Of a stretch of DNA of 63,988 bases, positions 52,648 to 60,954 are shown piece by piece. The stretch's first letter is position 1, and each line of letters begins with the position of its first letter. The stretch is taken from NCBI GenBank assembly GCA_903901975.1, contig CAIUTB010000125.1, forward strand, positions 1-63,988, written 5' to 3'. The position numbers were made by a program, and so were the translations under genes. The notes beneath the pieces were generated by a model. The model saw only the letters and a program-made list of their open reading frames with translations, made no database searches and was not told where the DNA came from. Source of the DNA: an uncultured Bacteroidales bacterium (lineage in GTDB: Bacteria; Bacteroidota; Bacteroidia; Bacteroidales; Paludibacteraceae).

Positions 52648-55431
52648 CTATAATTTCAAAAACAACTCCATGCCAAAACTAAATTTTCCCAGATTTCTCT
52701 GTATAAGGGTATTTGAATTGGAACTTGGCAACCAGGGTTCGTAAAACAAAGTGTTATTCACAAAAAATGAAAAACCTGCTATTTTGGATATTTCTTTCGT
52801 CAATCTGGTGGAGATATTCCAGATTGGGGCTACACTTCTGGTAGGCAAATCATCTGCATTATTTATATTTCCATCGGAAAGAAGATAGCCTTTAATTCTA
52901 TAATTTGGATCTGCAAGCATAGCATCGGTAATTGGGTAAGTATCCACACCACCTGATAAATTTGCTGTAATATAGGCAAATGGAACTTTAATATAACGGG
53001 TTACTGCACTTGATGTATACCAGGTTACATAAACCGAATTGGAAAGCACCATTCCTAGACTTGGGATATTGGTAACCGCCCTAAATGTGGTGTTTATACT
53101 CGTTGTAATATCAATAACTTTTCCGGCTTGATACACATATTTAAATGGAGGTGTATCAACATCAATGTAGTTTCCACCATATTTTTTTGGGTTTTGATAT
53201 TCAATTCCGGCAGATTTTGAATAGGATTCTACATAAGCTCCACTAAAAAAGATGCTGGTATTCCACGACTCAATTCTTCCTAAATTGGCATCCAACTCAA
53301 TCCCTTGATTTTTTGACCATTCCGTATTGCCAAACATCCCCTTGGAAGCATAAACGGTGTCGACCCGTGCAGGTGGAGCTGAAAAATCGCGCGTGGGTTT
53401 AGCTCCGGGATTGTAAGTTAAGCCTTTACCAATTTGATAATATTCTGCCAAATAAGTAAAATATTCCGAGCGGTTACCAAAACCGTTTGCTGTAATATCC
53501 TGATAGGCTATTATAGAAATACTTCTATCTTCAGGTAATTTTATATCAATACCAAGTTCATATTTAGTGTTCACCGCATTTTTCAATCCCGTGCTTCTTT
53601 GCACATCGTACACCATAGTATTATATAAAACCATTCTTTCGGCTGGATTGGAAGCAGCTACTGTACTGGCAGCCAGCCGATCTATATATTTATTATCAGG
53701 ATACAAATGAGTCAGACCCGGTGTTTTTGCGTTCTGACCAAAACCGGCACGTATTTCAATATTTTTTGAAACAGAAATGGATGCATTGATACGAGGAGAT
53801 ATTGCCGAGACTTGTTCGTCTTTTCCTGGTTGAAGTATATTATATCTAAGTCCGGCAGTCAGATTGGTTTTCATCCCAAAAGTTTTCCATGTCATTTTAT
53901 CTTCAATATATGCCGAAATCTGATTAACCGGTGGAATATCGTAATAAGGACGTGGGCGGCCATCGCTGTTGGGTTTAAGTGGTTTAATTGGATCGTCATT
54001 ATAATATCCTTGAGCTTTGTTCTGTTCATAACGGTACTCTGCTCCCATCCCAATCTGGTGAGTCCATTCATTGAACAATTTAAAACCGAAACTATTGGAT
54101 ACTTTTACAAACAAATCTTGAGGATTACTTTTTACACCGCCACCTGTAAAATACGATACTGTATCGAACGGCACATCGTTATAGCCGGATTGCATAGCCG
54201 TAAGTATTGGAAGAAAACCTTTCGGATTTAAAACTTTGGCTGTTGTATGAGTTTCACTGTTAGTAGTCGAAAATCCAATAACATATGACAATGTACGCAT
54301 AAGGGGCAGATTCAACGCTAATTTTCCTTCGTGACTGAATTTAAAACTGTTATTCTTTTGTGTGTCAATTGTTCCATCAGTTACTTGATCTTGATCGGGA
54401 CCTGTCCAGTCAACTAAACCGCTAAAACTGAATTTTGTATTCGTACGCCATTTTTTAAAAAAAGTATTGCCGTAATTCAATGAGAATGAATAGCGGTCGA
54501 ATGATTCTGTTTTTTTACGTGGATCGCCCCAGGCCTGAACATAATCAAAATTAGTATTTAAGAAACCAGCCTTATCTCCAAGCGCAAAACCTTTACCAAC
54601 AGAAGTATTAATCGTTGTTGGGTTTACTTTAGTGCGAATTTCGAATGGTGTGCGACCTGATTTTGATTTAACAACCACTGCACCCGAAGTTAAATCGCCA
54701 TATTCAGCCGAAGGAATACCACGGATCACTTCAACAGATTCAATATTATCGGCCGAAATTTGGCGTAAATCAACTCCCTGACCGGCTGTATTATTATTCC
54801 CTCCCAGTTTTGAATCAATATTAGCATTATTCGAAACAGGTACACCATCTACAATTATCGAAGCTCCAAACGAATTGTTTTTATCTAAACCGGCATTTGA
54901 GGCAGTTCTTATTTGTAAAGTACTTGCGACAGTTAAATCGGGTGTTTGCATCGTTGCACCCGGAAGAAGTTGCATTAAATCCCCCAGATTAGTGGCTTGC
55001 AAGTGGTCAATGGCCTGACGACCAATTTTGGATGAGGTCGATGAGCCAGCTGCACTGTTTTTGGCCACAACATTTACTTCTTTCAGTTTGAGCGATGTTT
55101 CTATCAGTTTAATTTTCAACGATAAATCAGCAGTAACATTTATTGTTTTTCCGCCCGATTCATATCCCAGGTAACTGATCTCTATTTTGGCTTCGCCGGA
55201 AGGAATATTTTTGAAAATTGCTATTCCCGAAACATCCGTCACTGCAAAAACACCCAATTCTTTTATCTGGCAGGGCGCACCGATCAATACTTGACCTGAA
55301 AGACTGTCCAACACCGTTAAACGTATGCTGTATTTTTCGCGTTTTGACGATGCGGCCTGACTTGTCACTACTGCGGCAAACAATAGCAACAAAACAAGAA
55401 ATGAATACTGAAGAGAATGTTTTAAGTTCAC
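52648..55431 (-). CDS. TonB-dependent receptor with carboxypeptidase-regulatory-like domain
   Basis: The 927-residue outer-membrane receptor starts with a signal peptide (to SQAA). It then has a CarboxypepD_reg-like domain (IRLTVLDSLSGQVLIGAPCQI, IEISYLGYESGGKTINV), the plug (LGDLMQLLPGATMQT, ASIIVDGVPVSNNANID, VEVIRGIPSAEYGDLTSGAVVVKSKSG) and a 22-strand-type barrel ending FGMELFLKL. It is not a SusC: it is shorter and lacks a SusD neighbour. Its partner is DUF4876. The ligand cannot be read from sequence; the proteases in the operon favour a peptide or a protein-bound cofactor. Confidence 0.93.
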   Translation of the reverse strand: MNLKHSLQYSFLVLLLLFAAVVTSQAASSKREKYSIRLTVLDSLSGQVLIGAPCQIKELGVFAVTDVSGIAIFKNIPSGEAKIEISYLGYESGGKTINVTADLSLKIKLIETSLKLKEVNVVAKNSAAGSSTSSKIGRQAIDHLQATNLGDLMQLLPGATMQTPDLTVASTLQIRTASNAGLDKNNSFGASIIVDGVPVSNNANIDSKLGGNNNTAGQGVDLRQISADNIESVEVIRGIPSAEYGDLTSGAVVVKSKSGRTPFEIRTKVNPTTINTSVGKGFALGDKAGFLNTNFDYVQAWGDPRKKTESFDRYSFSLNYGNTFFKKWRTNTKFSFSGLVDWTGPDQDQVTDGTIDTQKNNSFKFSHEGKLALNLPLMRTLSYVIGFSTTNSETHTTAKVLNPKGFLPILTAMQSGYNDVPFDTVSYFTGGGVKSNPQDLFVKVSNSFGFKLFNEWTHQIGMGAEYRYEQNKAQGYYNDDPIKPLKPNSDGRPRPYYDIPPVNQISAYIEDKMTWKTFGMKTNLTAGLRYNILQPGKDEQVSAISPRINASISVSKNIEIRAGFGQNAKTPGLTHLYPDNKYIDRLAASTVAASNPAERMVLYNTMVYDVQRSTGLKNAVNTKYELGIDIKLPEDRSISIIAYQDITANGFGNRSEYFTYLAEYYQIGKGLTYNPGAKPTRDFSAPPARVDTVYASKGMFGNTEWSKNQGIELDANLGRIESWNTSIFFSGAYVESYSKSAGIEYQNPKKYGGNYIDVDTPPFKYVYQAGKVIDITTSINTTFRAVTNIPSLGMVLSNSVYVTWYTSSAVTRYIKVPFAYITANLSGGVDTYPITDAMLADPNYRIKGYLLSDGNINNADDLPTRSVAPIWNISTRLTKEISKIAGFSFFVNNTLFYEPWLPSSNSNTLIQRNLGKFSFGMELFLKL

Positions 55432-55450
55432 AAATCTTTTTTTGAAAAAG

Positions 55451-57109
55451 CTACTTTACAAAAACTTTAGAAACAGAAGCTCCAATCTTAATAAAATAAA
55501 TTCCACCAGTGAGTGTAATTGAATTCTGTCCTGCAACTGAATCCATTGATTTCACACACTGTCCTGTAACAGAATATACTTTCACTTTTTCAACTGAAGC
55601 AGTTTCAAACCTTACTTTTCCATCGGAAACGGAAAGATTTAGAATTGAAGGAGTAGAAAGACCGGTTGGGTCTTTAAATGCAACATCTAAATCGGCTGCA
55701 TTACGGGTAAACAAGTAAGGAGTAGTTACAACCGAACTGTTTTTTGCAATCAAACAAATTATATTTCGTTGAGCAGGAATAATTGTATTGATATAATCGG
55801 GATTAGGCATTCCACTGGGGGTACGGAAAGTAGTAGTGGTAGTTGCCATCGAAGCATCATGGATTACATATGGTGAATTTGGTCCAAATGTTTTTGTTCC
55901 ATTGGCTTCATCAAAAGTCAAATTATTAATTTGAACCAACTGGTTGAGTCTGTTCGGAACATCTACCAGGCTTACAACAGGAGCTGTAATTGTATTTCCG
56001 GTCGAAACAACTGTAAAATCGTTATATGGATAAAGCTGAGGCGTGTCGTTTATACGGTTAACCTGAGCTATAATATTACTAATTTTATCACCAGCATTAT
56101 TCGTCAATGTAGTATATCTATAAGTATCTGATATTAGTATTCCGGCAGTATTATCCTGTAAAAATAATGTTTTATAAGTAGCAAGATAAGAAACTGTTAC
56201 GATAGCTTCACCTGAATATTTATAATACGTAAGGTTTGTACCTGTTGTTGCCATTTTGCTATATAAGGCTGCTAAATTATCCACTAGCTCAGGGAAACTA
56301 ATCAACACCACTTCTTCACGACTATCAACTTTCCCTGCAGCAATAGCGATAGCTCTGATTTTGGTTGTGGAAGTAATGTTTAAGGGCGAAGAATATACTG
56401 ACGAAGCAGTTGTAGGTGCACTGCCATCGGTACTGTAATAAATCGTTGCACCGGCAGTTGCAGAAGTAATTGATACAGATTGTGCTGTTTCGTAAATTCC
56501 AGTTATAGAAGAACTTACTGGTATTGCGGTTTGTTCAGTTCCGAAATCGCTAATCTGAAAATCATCAATATTAACCTGTTCGTTAGCATTATTTGGAGTG
56601 CGTAATGTCATAACAATTTTAAATCGTATATTCCCATCGTAATTCACGGCTAACGAATAAGTGAGGAAAGTTCCACTCCATTTTGGAACTGTTATCGGGG
56701 TACCCGCATTAACCCAATTAACACCACCATCAGTTGATTTCTGAATTGTGAATTCACCTCCACTATGATTAGAATACGAACCATAATTAAATGAAAGTAC
56801 ACCGGCACCTGCTTTATCAAATTTCATAAACATGAAATTCTGATTCGCCAAACCCCTCATTCTCATGGAATAAATGCCATTTATTCTATCATTTTCAGTA
56901 GCGTTTGTTGGCTTAGTAATCCCGGCAGTATTCCAAATGCCTGATGGATAAGTAATGTCTTTTGCAGAATTAGTTGGTGAAGCTATTGATGGACTATCAA
57001 AATTCTCAAAAAGTGTGGCAGCACTAATGTTTAGACTTGCAAAAGCGAATAATACAATGCTAAGAAACTTTGTATATTGTTTATAACGAAGAATATGTTT
57101 TGGTTTCAT
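55451..57109 (-). CDS. T9SS-exported protein with CHB_HEX_C-like and OB-like (DUF5689-type) domains
   Basis: The 552-residue protein has a signal peptide (to ISAA) and a jelly-roll-like N-terminal domain (LFENFDSPSIAS...MRMRGLANQNFMFMKFDKAG). A short chitobiase/hexosaminidase C-terminal-like module follows (TSATAGATIYYSTDGSAPT...SPLNITSTTKIRAIAI). Then comes a DUF5689-type OB-like region (LFLQDNTAGILISDT) and a T9SS C-terminal sorting domain (VKVYSVTGQCVKSM, LTGGIYFIKIG, SKVFVK). It is therefore sent to the surface. It ends 19 bases before the TonB receptor start, so they are cotranscribed. No active site is seen; a binding role is likely. Confidence 0.8.
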   Translation of the reverse strand: MKPKHILRYKQYTKFLSIVLFAFASLNISAATLFENFDSPSIASPTNSAKDITYPSGIWNTAGITKPTNATENDRINGIYSMRMRGLANQNFMFMKFDKAGAGVLSFNYGSYSNHSGGEFTIQKSTDGGVNWVNAGTPITVPKWSGTFLTYSLAVNYDGNIRFKIVMTLRTPNNANEQVNIDDFQISDFGTEQTAIPVSSSITGIYETAQSVSITSATAGATIYYSTDGSAPTTASSVYSSPLNITSTTKIRAIAIAAGKVDSREEVVLISFPELVDNLAALYSKMATTGTNLTYYKYSGEAIVTVSYLATYKTLFLQDNTAGILISDTYRYTTLTNNAGDKISNIIAQVNRINDTPQLYPYNDFTVVSTGNTITAPVVSLVDVPNRLNQLVQINNLTFDEANGTKTFGPNSPYVIHDASMATTTTTFRTPSGMPNPDYINTIIPAQRNIICLIAKNSSVVTTPYLFTRNAADLDVAFKDPTGLSTPSILNLSVSDGKVRFETASVEKVKVYSVTGQCVKSMDSVAGQNSITLTGGIYFIKIGASVSKVFVK

Positions 57110-57144
57110 ATTACACAGAATGATGTAGGTTGGAAAATAGATTA

Positions 57145-57184
57145 AATTCCCATCCCCACTTTTTAAAGTCGGGATGGGAATTTG
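57145..57184 (-). terminator. Long hairpin between the two T9SS genes
   Basis: AAATTCCCATCCC / GGGATGGGAATTT (13-base arms) are extended inside by ACTTT / AAAGT after a single C-C mismatch, giving a stem of about 18 pairs with a 2-base TT loop. It lies 21 bases behind the beta-helix gene. The T-run after it is weak, so it may be a partial terminator or an mRNA-stabilising stem that sets differential expression. Confidence 0.65.
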
Positions 57185-57204
57185 AAAGAAATAAGTTAAA
57201 GCAA

Positions 57205-60200
57205 TTATTTGATAAACTTGCTTACTTCATTGTTTACTTTTATCAGGTAAATACCGGCATTCAGATTTCGGTTGAGTGACAAGCTGTTTTTTACTTTGTC
57301 CAACAGAATTCCATTAAGGGTATAAATCTCAATATCAGAGAGTTTGTCACAATTTACAGTTACGCCATTAATAGTAGCCATAATTTTTGCAGCCGTTGAT
57401 ACTGGATTAACTGCTGTAAATACAAATGGAGTTGACTGAAAAGCACCGGCATAAGTAGTTGCACTACGACTAGTACCCAAAAAATCGGTCAAAACCGTTG
57501 CCAAACGAGGAACTGCAAGGTTTGCATCCTGAACTGAACTGCCTGTTAAAGTAAGATCTCCTGTAAGTTGATTTGTGAAATAAACTGTAGTTGATTTAGA
57601 TGCTGCATCCTGTGTAGTACCACTTGTCCAATTAGTAAGATTTGAGTAATCAGTTGCACCCACAACCCCTATTAAACCGCCCGTTCCAGGAACATTAACC
57701 ACATTATAATTTGAAGTCAATGTAGTATTGTCAACAAGGTTAAATGCATAATGCTTTTGGGTGTTCCCTATAGCATTTGAACGTTCGTTTATAAAAATAT
57801 TGTTCTTAACTTCATCAGTTGAGCTAAATAATACCCTGACAAAAGCACTTGTAGATGTTGTACCTGCTACTCCAACTCCGCTACCAGTTATCAATACAGT
57901 ATTATGATAGAAATTATCATTTTGCGTTATGGCAGTTCCATCTTTTCTAATACCACTAATGCTTATCGCATTTGTGATTCCACTACCCAAACTTATCATA
58001 TTATTCCTTGTTGTAGTCAATCCTCTTGTAATATTAATACCAGAAACAACAGATGCAGTTGCTGAAGATAGCGTTGTGATATTATAAATTTTGTTGTTTT
58101 CAATAGTTGAAGCTCCTGCATTTAAACTATGGAAGTTAATACCATAAGCATCAACAGCAAGACTTGTATTTGAATTCTCCAAATTATAAATGCTATTTCC
58201 AGCAATTACATTTCCTGCACTGTTTGAGTTAATTAGAATTCCAATAAGTGAAGCAGTAATACCTTGGGTTGCAATCACAGTACTACCAGATGTTTTTATG
58301 TCTCTAATAGTATTTGAACTTATGGTATTTACACCAGCTCCATTTTCGTAAATCCCATTGGTTGTACTTGTTCCAGTTGATGAACAAGTTAAATTTGCAA
58401 TCGTGTTCCCTGTTATAGTTGCTGCACCTGCATTTCCAAAGGATAAGCCCCGTAAATTAAATGCTCCAGCAGCATAAGTAGAACCTTTGTGCTCTATGCT
58501 ATTGGCAATTGTAGTACTGCCTATTACATTATTTGTAAAAGTAAGTGCGCCCGCTCCAAGAGTGTTCACAGCGTACAGATGACCTCTGTTTACAGTATTA
58601 TTATAGTCGGCAATGATACCACCAATTTTATTGTTGGAAAAAACTATTGAGACACCTGCTGCAGTAGAAATATTCATTCCTAAAACAGTTGTGCCTGCTG
58701 CAGCTCCTGTAAATTTCACTTTAATTGCACCAGTTGCTGTGGTTGAACCAATTGTATTTCCGGTTACAGTACCTACATTTACAGCTCCAACTTGATGCCA
58801 ATGTCCAATAAAACAATTAGCATTACCAGCGTAATCTGAAGTAATATCAAAGTTTGTAATTGTATTGCCTTGTATGCTTGTGGGAGTAACTGTCCCAACC
58901 TGGGTGTACATTGCATAAGGCCTGATTTGTCCACCGGTTGTAGTCCATGGAGTACCACCTGCATTTGGTGCGGAACCACCAATAAAATTATTTTCGATTA
59001 AATTATTATTTCCCGAAACAATGTAAATTCCATATAAAATTGTAGCTGTTGCCGAATACGCTCTTGCAGCAGTTTGATAAATGCTATTACCTGAAATTGT
59101 CCAATCTGTATTATTTGCACCAATATTTATACCATAGGTTATACTTGTAGATGCACTACCTAAGTAGAAGTCAAAGATGTTATTATTCAATAAGCTATTC
59201 CCATTATTGAATATTACAGCTGTGCCAACCGAACCAACACCTACAGCTGCACCTGCAGCGTTTATATCACAATATTTGATTGTGTTGTTATTATTTCCAA
59301 CTGTTGATGCCGTTGAAAGAAAAATCACTCCTGCACCAGTTGATGGACATTTACCTGTTATAGTACAGTATTGAATTGTATCACTTACAGCATCGTTTAT
59401 AAATCGGATTGTACGTGAAGTGTTGTCTGTCGTTTCTGATTGAGAGATAGTCAGGTTTTTTCCGGCACCCGTCTTGTTAAGTTTTCCTGTAATATTTACT
59501 TTATCAGCACCATTCAAATCAAGAAGAGTACCAATGAAATTACCACCAATAGTTACATTAGAAGCTGTAGGATAAATAGTTAATGAATTCCAAGTGGCAG
59601 TTGCCGGTTGGTTAAGAACGGCCGAAGCAGTTTCAGTAGTATTTGCACCAACTTTAATTTGAATATCTTTTCCTGTTTGGTCGGCTTGTAAGTTAATAGC
59701 ATCAAAAGCAGCTTTCAATGTTGTGTAACCTGTACCATCAGCAATTCCATTTACACCCGAAACAGTAACAGGATTATAGGTGAATGTAGCCACATAATTT
59801 GCACTACTATTTGATAACCAGCTGTCACCTTGACCTGAACCCATACTTTGTGCCCAAACCTGGAGTTGATACGTTGTTCCATATACAAGGCCACTTAATA
59901 AATTAATACTGGAAGCAAGTGTTCCCTGAAAATCATTCCCTCCCAATGCGTTTTGAACCCAAGCGGTCTGAACCGGGGCAACAATTTGTGTCAATCCATC
60001 AGAGGACATGATTTTATAATATAAAAATCCTCCGGTTCTGTCCTGTGTATCGCTCCAGTACTTCATGTCACAACCGTCAATGCTTAATGTAGAAACTGTT
60101 CCTAAATTTGTTCCTTGTAACGCTGTTGCATAAGATGGATCGCCACCAATCCAATACCAACCTGTAGGAGCTGCTGTTCCTGCTCCGTTTACATTAACTT

Positions 60201-60288
60201 TTACATAATCGTTATACCAACCTGTTGCAGCAGTTGCAAACGATATTGCCATTACAATGGCAACAAATAAAAAAGTAAATTTTCTCAT
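57205..60288 (-). CDS. Large T9SS-exported right-handed beta-helix protein
   Basis: The 1027 residues have a signal peptide (to FATA) and an N-terminal beta-sandwich of about 170 residues. A long parallel beta-helix follows, with repeated rungs of the type N-x-I-x-G-N-S-I/T-I (ISGNSIYQT, NNLIENNFIGG, ITGNTIANLTCSS, IAGNSIYNLENSN). The protein ends with a T9SS sorting domain (IEIYTLNGILLDKVKN, LNAGIYLIKVNNEVSKFIK). Composition is rich in Asn, Thr, Gly and Ala with almost no Cys, typical of surface adhesins and polysaccharide-binding helices. No lyase or esterase residues can be pointed to. It follows the FMN-binding gene by 106 bases. Confidence 0.88.
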   Translation of the reverse strand: MRKFTFLFVAIVMAISFATAATGWYNDYVKVNVNGAGTAAPTGWYWIGGDPSYATALQGTNLGTVSTLSIDGCDMKYWSDTQDRTGGFLYYKIMSSDGLTQIVAPVQTAWVQNALGGNDFQGTLASSINLLSGLVYGTTYQLQVWAQSMGSGQGDSWLSNSSANYVATFTYNPVTVSGVNGIADGTGYTTLKAAFDAINLQADQTGKDIQIKVGANTTETASAVLNQPATATWNSLTIYPTASNVTIGGNFIGTLLDLNGADKVNITGKLNKTGAGKNLTISQSETTDNTSRTIRFINDAVSDTIQYCTITGKCPSTGAGVIFLSTASTVGNNNNTIKYCDINAAGAAVGVGSVGTAVIFNNGNSLLNNNIFDFYLGSASTSITYGINIGANNTDWTISGNSIYQTAARAYSATATILYGIYIVSGNNNLIENNFIGGSAPNAGGTPWTTTGGQIRPYAMYTQVGTVTPTSIQGNTITNFDITSDYAGNANCFIGHWHQVGAVNVGTVTGNTIGSTTATGAIKVKFTGAAAGTTVLGMNISTAAGVSIVFSNNKIGGIIADYNNTVNRGHLYAVNTLGAGALTFTNNVIGSTTIANSIEHKGSTYAAGAFNLRGLSFGNAGAATITGNTIANLTCSSTGTSTTNGIYENGAGVNTISSNTIRDIKTSGSTVIATQGITASLIGILINSNSAGNVIAGNSIYNLENSNTSLAVDAYGINFHSLNAGASTIENNKIYNITTLSSATASVVSGINITRGLTTTRNNMISLGSGITNAISISGIRKDGTAITQNDNFYHNTVLITGSGVGVAGTTSTSAFVRVLFSSTDEVKNNIFINERSNAIGNTQKHYAFNLVDNTTLTSNYNVVNVPGTGGLIGVVGATDYSNLTNWTSGTTQDAASKSTTVYFTNQLTGDLTLTGSSVQDANLAVPRLATVLTDFLGTSRSATTYAGAFQSTPFVFTAVNPVSTAAKIMATINGVTVNCDKLSDIEIYTLNGILLDKVKNSLSLNRNLNAGIYLIKVNNEVSKFIK

Positions 60289-60361
60289 AACCTGATAATT
60301 TTAAATGAATAATTGATTAATTTTTTATGATTTGATATTTATTTCAAAATTTAAGCTAGTA

Positions 60362-60369
60362 CAAATATA
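60362..60369 (-). promoter_or_regulatory. Possible -7 element before the beta-helix gene
   Basis: The minus strand reads TATATTTG, 74 bases before the start. The nearest TTTG is only 10 bases upstream, so the promoter is incomplete and this may be an internal start at best. Confidence 0.3.
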
Positions 60370-60394
60370 GTAATAATTTCAAAACGCTGTTGAA

Positions 60395-60928
60395 TTATTT
60401 ATTTTTTGGTAATTTGCTTACCCCTTTACTCAGCATGAAATCTACATTCTTCGTTACAGCTACTACAGTCAGGGTTGCACCGGTAAAACCATCCGGTTTT
60501 ACCGATTTTGCTTCTTTTAATGTTTTACCAACCCAAAGATCAAAAAAACCTTTTTTGGTTAATTTTCGAATATAACTCAATGTTTCCCAATTTGATAACA
60601 AGGCTACTTTTTGAATTACCCAGTTTTTATCGGTAATAATCATTACAGGGGTTAAGTCATTGTATCCTTTCACATTTTTACAAAACGGAACGCTGGACAT
60701 CGCAAACCCTAAGGGTTTGCCTTCATTATTTAAGATACAATACCAATAATCATTCACCTTATCTACTTTAACTGCATCCGAAAAAACACTGGTAACCACA
60801 TCTTTATTGGAAACCTCATGAAAAACAGGTGGCTTTCTCTTTTCTTTAGACTCTTTTTCTTCATTTTCTTGTCCAAAAACTCCACTGGCAAATAGAACCA
60901 GTAGTATTAAAATTGCATTAAACTTCAT
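60395..60928 (-). CDS. Exported FMN-binding protein, predicted to be covalently flavinylated
   Basis: The 177-residue protein has a signal peptide (to GVFG) and an FMN_bind domain. The motif DGFTGATLT at residues 146-154 fits the ApbE flavin-transferase target Dxx(S/T)GAT exactly, so FMN should be attached to Thr152 by a phosphodiester bond. Such domains pass electrons outside the cytoplasm, for example in NqrC and RnfG and in Bacteroidetes redox proteins linked to TonB receptors. There is no membrane span except the signal and no second redox domain. It starts 26 bases after the M16 gene stop and precedes the beta-helix gene. Confidence 0.87.
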   Translation of the reverse strand: MKFNAILILLVLFASGVFGQENEEKESKEKRKPPVFHEVSNKDVVTSVFSDAVKVDKVNDYWYCILNNEGKPLGFAMSSVPFCKNVKGYNDLTPVMIITDKNWVIQKVALLSNWETLSYIRKLTKKGFFDLWVGKTLKEAKSVKPDGFTGATLTVVAVTKNVDFMLSKGVSKLPKNK

Positions 60929-60954
60929 ACTAAACCTTGTCTTTGTTGATTTTT

